DNA of 64,000 nt. It comes from Tsuneonella sp. CC-YZS046 (GTDB lineage: Bacteria; Pseudomonadota; Alphaproteobacteria; Sphingomonadales; Sphingomonadaceae). Every line of letters starts with the position of its first letter. The first letter of the stretch is position 1. The notes under the pieces are model-generated. The model was not told the DNA's origin and did not search any database. It worked only from the letters and a program-made list of their open reading frames with translations. The stretch lies in assembly GCF_035581365.1 (NCBI RefSeq), contig NZ_CP141590.1, forward strand, positions 1,178,001 through 1,242,000, given 5' to 3'. The translations under genes and the position numbers were made by a program. This document shows, in pieces, positions 9,197 to 18,178 of the stretch.

Positions 9197-10426
9197 TCAG
9201 GCAAGGCGCAGGATGGCGTGTTTCTTCTTGCCCAGGCTCAGGCGCGCGGTCTGGCCGGATTCCAGGCGGACAAGATATGCGGGGTCCTTGATCGCCGCAT
9301 CGTCCAGGCGCACCGCCCCTTCCGCGATCTTGCGCTTGGCCTCGCCATTCGATTGCGTGAAGCCGATGGCAGTGCAGGCGGCCGCCAACCCGATGCCTTC
9401 CGCCGGAATGTCCAGCTTCGGCAAATCCGCGCCGATTCCGCCCGAAAAGGTTTCCGCCGCCGTGGCTTCGCAATTTCGCGCCGCTTCCTCGCCCCGGCAA
9501 AGCCTGGTCGCCTCGTTGGCGAGAACGATCTTGGCCGCGTTGATCTCGCTTCCTTCCAGCGCCTCGAGCCGGGCGATCTCGTCGAGCGGCAGGTCGGTGA
9601 ACAGGCGCAGGCGCGAGCCGACGTCACGGTCATCCGTGTTGCGCCAGAACTGCCAATAATCGAAATGGCTGAGCTGGTCGGAGTTGAGCCACACCGCGCC
9701 GCCCACGGTCTTGCCCATCTTGGTGCCGTCGGCATTCGTGAGCAGGGGAGTGGTCAGCCCGAAGACCTGGGTGCCATCGACCCGGCGCGCAAGCTCCACG
9801 CCATTCACGATATTGCCCCACTGGTCGGAACCGCCCATCTGCAGGCGGCAGGCCGCCTTCCGCGACAGTTCCAGAAAATCATAGGCCTGGAGGATCATAT
9901 AGTTGAATTCGAGAAAGCTCAGGGACTGTTCGCGATCCAGCCTCAGCTTGACCGAATCGAAGCTGAGCATCCGGTTGACCGAGAAATGCCGACCGATGTC
10001 CCGCAGGAAAGGGATATATTCCAGCCTGTCCAGCCACTCGGCATTGTCGACCATGATCGCATCGGTGGGCCCGTCCCCGAAGGTCAGGAAGTTCTCGAAC
10101 ACCCGGCGGATGGAGGCGACATTCTGCGCGATGGTATCTTCGGTCAGCAATTGGCGCGCTTCATCCTTGAAGCTGGGATCGCCGATCTTGCCGGTTCCGC
10201 CGCCCATCAGAACGATCGGCTTGTGGCCCGCGCGCTGCAGCTGGCGCAGCATCATGATCGACACCAGATGCCCGACATGGAGCGATGGCGCGGTGGGATC
10301 GAAGCCGATATAGCCCGGCACGACCTGCCCGGTTGCCAAGGCGTCCAGCCCGGCCGCATCGGTCAGTTGGTGGATATAGCCCCGCTCATCGAGCAGGCGC
10401 AGCAGGTCGGATCGATATTGACTCAT
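9197..10426 (-). CDS. tyrS: Tyrosyl-tRNA synthetase
   Basis: The 409-residue class I synthetase charges tRNA-Tyr. The HIGH motif appears as HVGH in PSLHVGHLV near residue 50. The KMSKS loop appears as KMGKT near residue 236. A C-terminal S4-type RNA-binding domain occupies roughly the last 65 residues ([13 protein letters not shown]). The gene is monocistronic, divergent from the DOMON-like gene with 44 bases between starts. Confidence 0.95.
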   Translation of the reverse strand: MSQYRSDLLRLLDERGYIHQLTDAAGLDALATGQVVPGYIGFDPTAPSLHVGHLVSIMMLRQLQRAGHKPIVLMGGGTGKIGDPSFKDEARQLLTEDTIAQNVASIRRVFENFLTFGDGPTDAIMVDNAEWLDRLEYIPFLRDIGRHFSVNRMLSFDSVKLRLDREQSLSFLEFNYMILQAYDFLELSRKAACRLQMGGSDQWGNIVNGVELARRVDGTQVFGLTTPLLTNADGTKMGKTVGGAVWLNSDQLSHFDYWQFWRNTDDRDVGSRLRLFTDLPLDEIARLEALEGSEINAAKIVLANEATRLCRGEEAARNCEATAAETFSGGIGADLPKLDIPAEGIGLAAACTAIGFTQSNGEAKRKIAEGAVRLDDAAIKDPAYLVRLESGQTARLSLGKKKHAILRLA

Positions 10427-10470
10427 GGTGCCCTTCTTTCGCGCTGGGCGCCTAGCACGGGGAAAAGCAG

Positions 10471-10992
10471 TTGCAAACGCATCGCCTGGTCGCGCATCCC
10501 GATCATCCGCCGCTGGCCGTGACGGGCGTATCGCTGCGCTGGGTGTATCTCGATGACGGCCGCACCATGCTGCGCTACCGGCTCGACGGCTGCGGCAGCC
10601 TGATAACGCCGGCCTATTCCGGAAGCGGCCGAGCCGACGAGCTCTGGAAAACCACCTGCTTCGAATTGTTCCTGAGCGATGGGTCGCCCGCCTATTTCGA
10701 GTTCAACTTCTCTCCATCGGGCCGATGGGCGAGCTACGGCTTCGAAAGTTACCGAAGCGCGCCAATCCAACCCGAACTGTCGATGCAGCCGGAAATCAGG
10801 AGCGAGCGAGGCGCCGAGATATTCCTGCTCACTGCCTGTCTCGCAAGCAATGACATTCGCGGCGCGACTCGCCTGGGGGTCAGCGCGATAGTCGAGGAGG
10901 AGGGCGGACGGCTGTCCTACTGGGCCTTGGCCCACCCGGAAGGCCGCCCCGATTTCCATCATCCCGCTTGCTTTGCCGCAAAGCCGCTGTAA
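10471..10992 (+). CDS. DOMON-like domain protein
   Basis: The 173-residue protein matches the DOMON-like beta-sandwich family ([32 protein letters not shown]), typically annotated as carbohydrate-binding-like. There is no signal peptide. The first in-frame start is TTG at 10471, preceded by ggggaaaagc. The next gene, namZ, begins 11 bases after its stop, so the two are probably one operon. That hints at a role alongside muropeptide or anhydro-sugar handling (inference). Confidence 0.75.
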   Translation: MQTHRLVAHPDHPPLAVTGVSLRWVYLDDGRTMLRYRLDGCGSLITPAYSGSGRADELWKTTCFELFLSDGSPAYFEFNFSPSGRWASYGFESYRSAPIQPELSMQPEIRSERGAEIFLLTACLASNDIRGATRLGVSAIVEEEGGRLSYWALAHPEGRPDFHHPACFAAKPL

Positions 10993-11003
10993 CCGAAGCG
11001 TCC

Positions 11004-12206
11004 ATGAAATTCGGGATCGATCGTCTCCTCGCCGAACCGTCACTGCGCCAGCCTTTGGAGGGCCGCAGGGTTGCCCTGGTCGCGCACCCCGCTTCCGTCA
11101 CCGAGAGGCTGGTCCATTCGCTGGATGCGCTGGCCGCCTGCCCGGAGATAAGGCTCACGGCTGCATTCGGGCCGCAGCACGGGCTGAAAGGGGACAAGCA
11201 GGACAATATGGTGGAGACGGCGGACGAGATCGATCCGCAATACCGCATCCCCATTTTCAGCCTCTATGGCGAAGTCCGCCGGCCGACCCCGGCGATGATC
11301 GACGCGGCCGATGTCTTCCTGTTCGACCTGCAGGATCTCGGCTGCCGGATCTATACCTTCGTCACCACGCTGCTGTATCTGCTGGAAGCCGCCGCAGGCA
11401 CCGGCAAGGCCGTCTGGGTGCTGGACCGGCCCAATCCGGCGGGAAGGCCGGTGGAAGGCACGCTGCTGCTGCCGGGGCAAGAGAGCTTCGTCGGGGCGGG
11501 GCCGATGCCGATGCGCCATGGACTGACGCTTGGCGAGATGGGGCATTGGTTCGTCCGGCATTTAGGGCTCGATGTCGATTATCGCGTGATCGGGATGGAC
11601 GGCTGGCGGCCCGATGCGGCACCCGGCTTCGGCTGGCCGGAAAGCCGCATCTGGATCAATCCCAGCCCCAATGCCGCCAATCTCAACATGGCGCGCGCCT
11701 ATGCCGGCACGGTCATGCTGGAAGGCACGAACCTGAGCGAGGGCAGGGGAACCACTCGCCCGCTCGAAGTGCTGTTCGGCGCGCCGGACGTGGATGCCCG
11801 GGCGGTGCTGGCGGAAATGCAGCGCCTGTCGCCCGAATGGCTGGCGGGCTGCGCGATCCGCGAGTGCTGGTTCGAGCCTACCTTCCACAAGCACGCCAGG
11901 AGCCTGTGCAGCGCCCTGATGATCCATGCCGAAGGTGCATTCTACGATCACTCCGCGTTCCGTCCCTGGCGTCTCCAGGCCCTGGCCTTCAAGACGATCC
12001 GGCGGCTTTATCCGGACTATCCGATCTGGCGCGACTTTCCCTACGAGTATGAGTTCGAGCGGCTGGCCATCGATGTAATCAACGGCGGCCCCGCCTTGCG
12101 GGAATGGGTGGACGACACTGCCGCGCAGCCCGGCGACCTGGACAGGATCGCCGGTGCCGACGAAGCCCGATGGCGGGACGAGATCGCTTCGCTGCTCCTT
12201 TACTGA
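11004..12206 (+). CDS. namZ: DUF1343 / NamZ-type exo-beta-N-acetylmuramidase
   Basis: The 400-residue protein belongs to DUF1343, whose Bacillus member NamZ removes terminal MurNAc from peptidoglycan fragments (glycosidase family GH171). Family motifs visible are FGPQHGLKGDKQDNM, PIFSLYGE, FDLQDLGCRIYTF, NPAGRPVEG and GTNLSEGRGT. No signal peptide is visible, so in this organism it would act in the cytoplasm or leave by an unusual route. ATG at 11004 was chosen as the first start after the upstream stop. Its 3' end overlaps the convergent dioxygenase gene by 7 bases. Confidence 0.85.
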   Translation: MKFGIDRLLAEPSLRQPLEGRRVALVAHPASVTERLVHSLDALAACPEIRLTAAFGPQHGLKGDKQDNMVETADEIDPQYRIPIFSLYGEVRRPTPAMIDAADVFLFDLQDLGCRIYTFVTTLLYLLEAAAGTGKAVWVLDRPNPAGRPVEGTLLLPGQESFVGAGPMPMRHGLTLGEMGHWFVRHLGLDVDYRVIGMDGWRPDAAPGFGWPESRIWINPSPNAANLNMARAYAGTVMLEGTNLSEGRGTTRPLEVLFGAPDVDARAVLAEMQRLSPEWLAGCAIRECWFEPTFHKHARSLCSALMIHAEGAFYDHSAFRPWRLQALAFKTIRRLYPDYPIWRDFPYEYEFERLAIDVINGGPALREWVDDTAAQPGDLDRIAGADEARWRDEIASLLLY

Positions 12207-13003
12207 AGTCTTTCGGCAAGCCGGGCGTCGCCCCACAAGACGGAAGTCATGGAAAGGGAGCCGTCGATGCTGTCGTTGAAGATGGCGACATCGTCCTCCT
12301 CGCCCCTCGCACCCAAGGGATAGAGCAGCGGGAGGTAATGCTCGCCGCTGTTGATGGCCGCCCGCGCTTCCTCGTCTTCCGCCGCAAATTGCGTGAGCGA
12401 GGTTTCGTCGCCGCCCCTCAGCGCGGCGTTCATGCGGTTACGGAACGAGTCCGCCCAGGCCGGAACTGTGCCCGCCGACTGCCGCCATAGCGCCAGATTG
12501 TGAATGATATTGCCGCTGCCCGCGATCAGCACGTTTTCGTCACGCAAGGGCGCAAGCGCCGCGCCGAGCGCAAGGTGCCCCTCGGGAGGGAGCGACATAT
12601 CGACGCTCATCGCCACGACGGGAATGTCGGCCTCCGGGAACATCGGCCGCAACACGCCCCACACCCCATGGTCCAACCCCATTTCCTCATCCAGCACCGC
12701 GCCTTCGCCGATGAGGGACGCCGCGCGATGGGCAAGCGCAAGGGCGCCCGGCGCGGCATAGGAGATTTCGTAAAGCTCTTGGGGAAACCCCCGGAAATCG
12801 TGGATCGTGCGGGGATACGCACCGGCGGTCAGCCTGGTTTCGCCATGGGTTTCCCAATGCGCCGTGACCAGAAGGACGGCATCCGGGCGGGGCAGGCGCC
12901 GCCCCAGTTCCTCCAGGGCGCGCCGTTCCGCATTGTCCGTAATCACGGTCATCGGCGATCCGTGGCCGAGAAACAGGGCGGGCTGGCGAGCCGTATTCTC
13001 CAT
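12200..13003 (-). CDS. DODA-type extradiol dioxygenase (YgiD-like)
   Basis: The 267-residue protein is a LigB-fold, class III extradiol ring-cleavage enzyme of the 4,5-DOPA dioxygenase type. Candidate metal/active-site histidines are His14 (LGHGSP), His49 (VTAHWETHG), His112 (LDHGVWG) and the His of SGEHYLPLLY near residue 222. The DODA family uses zinc or iron and acts on catechols; the natural substrate in bacteria is usually unclear. It is separated from the VWA gene by 58 bases and could share its transcript. Confidence 0.85.
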   Translation of the reverse strand: MENTARQPALFLGHGSPMTVITDNAERRALEELGRRLPRPDAVLLVTAHWETHGETRLTAGAYPRTIHDFRGFPQELYEISYAAPGALALAHRAASLIGEGAVLDEEMGLDHGVWGVLRPMFPEADIPVVAMSVDMSLPPEGHLALGAALAPLRDENVLIAGSGNIIHNLALWRQSAGTVPAWADSFRNRMNAALRGGDETSLTQFAAEDEEARAAINSGEHYLPLLYPLGARGEEDDVAIFNDSIDGSLSMTSVLWGDARLAERLQ

Positions 13004-13061
13004 CAGGCGGAGATCGTGCGCACCCGGTGCTTTCGCAAGGGAAGAAATCCTTTCAGCGCGG

Positions 13062-14243
13062 TCATCCGTGCTTGCGGCTCAATTCCCGCATCGCGTCATC
13101 CAATCCTTCCAGAGTGAGGCCATACATCCTGTCTCCCATGATCTGGCGCATGATCTGGGTCGACTGCGTATATTTCCACTGGTTCTCGGGCACCGGATTG
13201 AGCCAGACCGTCGCCGGATAGGTGTTGACCACCCGCTGCATCCAGACGGAACCCGGCTCGTCGTTCATGAACTCGACCGCGCCGCCGACATGGGTGATCT
13301 CATAGGGGCTCATCGCCGCGTCACCGACGAATATCACCTTGTAATCATGTCCATATTTGTGGAGCACGTCCCAGGTTTTGGTCCGTTCCGTCCAGCGCCG
13401 CCGGTTGTCCTTCCACACATTGTCGTAGAGGCAATTGTGGAAATAGAAGAATTCGAGGTTCTTGAACTCGCTGTTGGCCGCGCTGAACAATTCCTCGCAC
13501 AGCCGGATATAGGGGTCCATGGAGCCGCCCACATCCAGGAACAGCAGCAGCTTCACCGCATTGTGCCGCTCCGGCCGCATGCGGATGTCGAGCCAGCCCT
13601 GCCGCGCCGTGCCCTGGATGGTGCCTTCCAGATCCAGCTCATCCGCCGCGCCTTCGCGCGCGAAGCGGCGCAACCGCCGCAGCGCGACCTTGATGTTGCG
13701 GGTGCCCAGCTCCCGCGTGCTGTCAAGATTCTGGAACTCCCGCTTTTCCCAGACCTTGATCGCGCGCCTGTGCCGGCTTTCCCCACCGATCCGCACGCCT
13801 TCCGGATTATAGCCGGAATTGCCGAAGGGGCTGGTGCCGCCGGTGCCGATCCACTTGTTGCCGCCCTGGTGCCGTCCTTCCTGCTCCTCGAGCCGCTTCC
13901 TGAGCGTCTCCATGATCTCTTCCCACGATCCGAGCGACTTGATCTGCTCCATCTCCTCGGGAGTGAGGAACTTCTCGGCGATCGCCTTCAGCCATTCTTC
14001 CGGCAGATCGACCTGCTGCTCGCCATATTCGGTCAGGATGCCCTTGAAGACCTTGGAGAAGACCTGGTCGAACCGATCCAGCAGGCCTTCGTCCTTCACG
14101 AAGGTCGCGCGGGCGAGATAGTAGAATGCCTCGGGCGTCTGCTCGATCACGTCGCGGTCCAGCGCCTCCAGCAGCACGAGGTGCTCCTTCAGGCTCGCGG
14201 GGATGCCCGCGGCGCGCAGCTCGTCGAGGAAGTTGAAGAACAT
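13062..14243 (-). CDS. VWA-domain protein of the CoxE/MoxR-partner type
   Basis: The 393-residue protein carries a C-terminal von Willebrand A-like domain with a MIDAS-like LLFLDVGGSMDPY (DxGxS) around residue 235. The N-terminal half is helical and charged. It follows the MoxR-family ATPase gene on the same strand with 249 bases between them. MoxR ATPases with VWA partners act as chaperones that mature or insert metals into enzyme complexes, with CoxD/CoxE and NorQ/NorD as examples. The client here is not identifiable in the window. The ATG at 14243 has only a weak GGGGCGG upstream. Confidence 0.85.
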   Translation of the reverse strand: MFFNFLDELRAAGIPASLKEHLVLLEALDRDVIEQTPEAFYYLARATFVKDEGLLDRFDQVFSKVFKGILTEYGEQQVDLPEEWLKAIAEKFLTPEEMEQIKSLGSWEEIMETLRKRLEEQEGRHQGGNKWIGTGGTSPFGNSGYNPEGVRIGGESRHRRAIKVWEKREFQNLDSTRELGTRNIKVALRRLRRFAREGAADELDLEGTIQGTARQGWLDIRMRPERHNAVKLLLFLDVGGSMDPYIRLCEELFSAANSEFKNLEFFYFHNCLYDNVWKDNRRRWTERTKTWDVLHKYGHDYKVIFVGDAAMSPYEITHVGGAVEFMNDEPGSVWMQRVVNTYPATVWLNPVPENQWKYTQSTQIMRQIMGDRMYGLTLEGLDDAMRELSRKHG

Positions 14244-14492
14244 CGCTTACCGCCCCCCCACCGAAGTTGACGCAGAACGGCGAAAATGTGGCTTTGCCCG
14301 AGAGCTGGCAGCGCGGCCGAAACGCTGGCCATCCCTCGCTTTTGCCGCGCCGAAGTGTGTGACCTTTCGCGATGCGCGACCATCCATCGCCCCACGGCGG
14401 GGCAGAAGCGGGCAAGGCGGGGCGTCGGGACAAGTCATCTGCGCGAACTTAATCCATGGGGGCCGGTGTAGGAAAGCGGCGGCACAGGGCCG

Positions 14493-15341
<849 letters not shown>

Positions 15342-15454
15342 TCTCGTCAAATTCCTGCCATTTCGCGTTTGCGAAAAGGGATAGGTTGGGAAAGCCGCTC
15401 GCGCAAGCGTCCCCACGCCTTGCTTTTTCGGGATCGAGTTGCGAGACGGGCGCC

Positions 15455-16195
15455 ATGCAATCCTATTCCGAACTATTCGAGCAGCGCGGCTCATCCTACG
15501 ATCAGGCAATGCTCGCCTTCCCGGAAGCGCGGCGGCAGGAGTTCGCGCAAGTGCTGGACGCGGCGCCCGCCAGGCCGGGCATGAAAGCCGGCGATGTGCC
15601 GGCGGGCGGCGGATATATGCGCGGCTTCCTTCCCGAAGGGGTGGAATGGTTCGGGCATGAACCCTGCGCCAGCTTCACCAATCACGGCGATGTCGTGGCC
15701 GATGCGCCCAGCAAGCCGCTCCTGCCGCTGCCCTGGCCCGACCGCTATCTGGACGTGGTCTACAGCCTTGCCGGGGTGCATCATCTGGAAGACAAGACCG
15801 CCCTGTTCCGCGAGATATATCGCGTCACCCGCCCCGAAGGCCGCTTCGCCCTTTCCGACGTCGCCGAGGGGAGCAGGGTATCCCGCTTCCTCGACGATTT
15901 CGTGGGGCGCTGGAACAGCACCGGCCATGAAGGGGTCTATCTCGGCGCGGCGACCTTGCGCGAATTGGCGGATGCCGGCTGGCAGGTGGAAGCATCGGGG
16001 ATCAACGATTTCCTGTGGCGCTTCGCGAACAAGCAGGACATGGCGGCATTCTGCGGAAAATTATTCGATATCGGAGGTATCGAAGCGGAGGGGATCATCG
16101 AGGCAATCGAAACGATGCTCGGCACCGAAGCCTTGCCCGATGGCGGAATCGGGATGCGCTGGTCGTTGATGACCGTCGTTTCCTCGCCCGCCTGA
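15455..16195 (+). CDS. Class I SAM-dependent methyltransferase
   Basis: The 246-residue protein has a Rossmann-type methyltransferase layout. GDVPAGGGYMRG near residue 48 stands for motif I, PWPDRYLDVVYSLAGVHHLED gives motifs III/IV, and RVTRPEGRFALSD follows as motif V. It resembles the Methyltransf_11 group that acts on small molecules or quinones. The ATP-grasp gene starts 34 bases after its stop, so the two are probably co-transcribed. It may methylate the product or substrate of that ligase (inference). It starts 113 bases from the divergent moxR. Confidence 0.8.
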   Translation: MQSYSELFEQRGSSYDQAMLAFPEARRQEFAQVLDAAPARPGMKAGDVPAGGGYMRGFLPEGVEWFGHEPCASFTNHGDVVADAPSKPLLPLPWPDRYLDVVYSLAGVHHLEDKTALFREIYRVTRPEGRFALSDVAEGSRVSRFLDDFVGRWNSTGHEGVYLGAATLRELADAGWQVEASGINDFLWRFANKQDMAAFCGKLFDIGGIEAEGIIEAIETMLGTEALPDGGIGMRWSLMTVVSSPA

Positions 16196-16229
16196 AATGC
16201 CGACCGGGCAAAGCCGAGGGAAGTCTCCC

Positions 16230-18125
16230 ATGTTGATGTCGCCGCCGAAATTTCTCGAAGGCTTCGCCTTCGGCGAACGGCTCCCGGTCATCATGTTCAA
16301 TCTGCGAGCGGTCGATCTGCCGGTGGAACGGCGCGGCCTGCTGGCCCATCACTTCATCGGCGCGCTGACCGGAAAAAAGGGGCCGAGCCCCATCGAGTTC
16401 GCGGGCGCGGACGGCGATTTCATCGAATTTTTCCTGGGCCTGGTCGATCACGTCCAATCGCTCTCCAACATACCGCTGCTGTCCCGCGCCAAGGCGGTCC
16501 GGCGCAAGGGCGATGTCGCGGAATGCATCGTCCCTACGCTTCTGCGCAGCCTTGCCCCGCTCGGCCGGATCATCGAACTTCTGGTCCAGTATATCGCATT
16601 GCCCCGGGGCGATCCGCGAAGGGCCGCGCTGGCGAAGGCGGGCAAGCAGGCTTTTCGCCAGTTGAACGAAGGGGGATTGCTGCAAACCAATCCGGCCCGG
16701 TTGCTGAGGGCGGCCATGGATGAGAATATTCCGTTCCTCGAGATTTCCAATACGCTGACCCAATACGGAATCGGCAAGCGCTCGGTCCTGATGGACAGCA
16801 CCTGCACCGACCGGACCTCCGCGATCGGCGCGGTTCTGGCGAAGAACAAGTTTTCCGGCGGCAAAGTGCTGCGGCGCATGGGGCTGCCGGTCGCGCCCGG
16901 CCGGGAAGTCGCGAATGAGCAGGATGCATTGAATGTCGCGGGCCAACTGGGCTACCCGGTGGTGGTCAAGCCGAACGACAGGGATGGCGGGCTGGGCGTG
17001 GCGGCCGACCTGCGCACCCCGGAAGAAGTAAGCGCCGCCTATGCCATCGCGCGCAAGATTTCGCCCAATGTGCTGGTGGAGCGCTTCGTGCCGGGCCGCG
17101 ACTATCGGCTGGTGGTGTTCCATGGGCGGCTTGTCTGGGCGGTGGAGCGCGAGCCGGGCGGCGTCACCGGCGACGGGACCTCCACGATCGCGCAGCTGGT
17201 GGAGATCGCCAATCGCGATCCCAATCGCGGCAGTGGCCCGTTGCAGCCGATGAAGCTGCTGACGCTGGATGACGAAGCGCGGCACCTGCTTGCCCGCGCC
17301 GGGCTGGATGAAACCTCGGTGCTTCCCGCCAACCGCTTCGTCCGGATAAGGCGCGCGGCGAACGTGGCGACCGGGGGGCGGCCGGTGGCGGTGTTCGACA
17401 AGGTTCATCCCGATAATGCCGCGCTAGCGATACAGGCGGCCGATGCGTTCCGCCTCGATCTTGCGGGCATCGACCTGCTCCTGCCGGACATCGCGGTTTC
17501 CTGGCAGGAGAGCGGCGGCGCGATCTGCGAAGTCAACGCACAGCCGCAGCTTGGCGGCGTCACCTCGGGCCATCTCTATCCGCAGATCCTGAAGGAGCTG
17601 GTGGGCGGAACCGGCCGGGTTCCCGTGCTGGCGGTGATGGGAACGGCCCAGGCGAAACGCCTTTCCGCAAGCCTTGCGGGTATCTTTTCGCGCGGCGGGA
17701 CGGTGGGCAGGCACGGGCCTGACGGCGTGTGGCTGGGCGAAAACAGGATGCTGAAGGGCAGGGTGGCGATCCTCGAGGCGGGGCGGTTCCTCGCCAGCCA
17801 GCGCAGTCTGGACGCCATGGTGCTCGGCATCTGGGACGGGGCGGCGCTGCGTACCGGATTGCCGCTGCCCCGGATCGACATTCTCGCGCTCAGCGGCGAA
17901 GCGATCCCGCTGCCCAAAAAGATGGCGGGAAAATCGCATGCGGGCTTCATCGCCCGGATATTCGAGCTGATCGCGCCCAATTGCGAACGCATCGTGCTAA
18001 CCACCGCCCGCGAAAACTGCGCGCCCGAACTGCTCGATGCGCTGGAAATGGCCGGCTGCCGCTATGACGTGATGGATGAGGCGGCGCTTGCCAAGGCGCT
18101 CTTGTCGGAACCGGCGCCGTGCTGA
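16230..18125 (+). CDS. Cyanophycin-synthetase-like ATP-grasp protein with degenerate Mur-ligase half
   Basis: The 631-residue protein has a divergent N-terminal domain (about 1-200) and a CphA-type ATP-grasp domain (about 205-460). The latter shows YPVVVKPNDRDGGLGV and the metal-binding EVNAQPQLGGVTSG near 434. The C-terminal part aligns in layout with the Mur-ligase domain of CphA, including a GVWLGENRMLKGR stretch. The usual P-loop GTNGKTTT is replaced by GTAQAKRLS near residue 471, and the protein ends about 150 residues later, where CphA1 continues to about 900. Cyanobacterial CphA2, which polymerises beta-aspartyl-arginine with one active site, has a similar reduced plan. Start ATG 16230 follows GAGGGAAG; ATG 16197 is an alternative. 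Exact product unknown. Confidence 0.75.
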   Translation: MLMSPPKFLEGFAFGERLPVIMFNLRAVDLPVERRGLLAHHFIGALTGKKGPSPIEFAGADGDFIEFFLGLVDHVQSLSNIPLLSRAKAVRRKGDVAECIVPTLLRSLAPLGRIIELLVQYIALPRGDPRRAALAKAGKQAFRQLNEGGLLQTNPARLLRAAMDENIPFLEISNTLTQYGIGKRSVLMDSTCTDRTSAIGAVLAKNKFSGGKVLRRMGLPVAPGREVANEQDALNVAGQLGYPVVVKPNDRDGGLGVAADLRTPEEVSAAYAIARKISPNVLVERFVPGRDYRLVVFHGRLVWAVEREPGGVTGDGTSTIAQLVEIANRDPNRGSGPLQPMKLLTLDDEARHLLARAGLDETSVLPANRFVRIRRAANVATGGRPVAVFDKVHPDNAALAIQAADAFRLDLAGIDLLLPDIAVSWQESGGAICEVNAQPQLGGVTSGHLYPQILKELVGGTGRVPVLAVMGTAQAKRLSASLAGIFSRGGTVGRHGPDGVWLGENRMLKGRVAILEAGRFLASQRSLDAMVLGIWDGAALRTGLPLPRIDILALSGEAIPLPKKMAGKSHAGFIARIFELIAPNCERIVLTTARENCAPELLDALEMAGCRYDVMDEAALAKALLSEPAPC

Positions 18126-18155
18126 TCGCGCGATAGAGGACCCCGGCGGAGAGAA

Positions 18156-18172
18156 GCCCGGCGGGGCCGGGC
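18156..18172. terminator. Hairpin between convergent ATP-grasp gene and parE
   Basis: The sequence gcccggc-ggg-gccgggc forms a perfect 7-base stem with a 3-base loop between two convergent stops. No T-run follows on either side, so it is only terminator-like. Confidence 0.45.
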
Positions 18173-18178
18173 AAGCGG

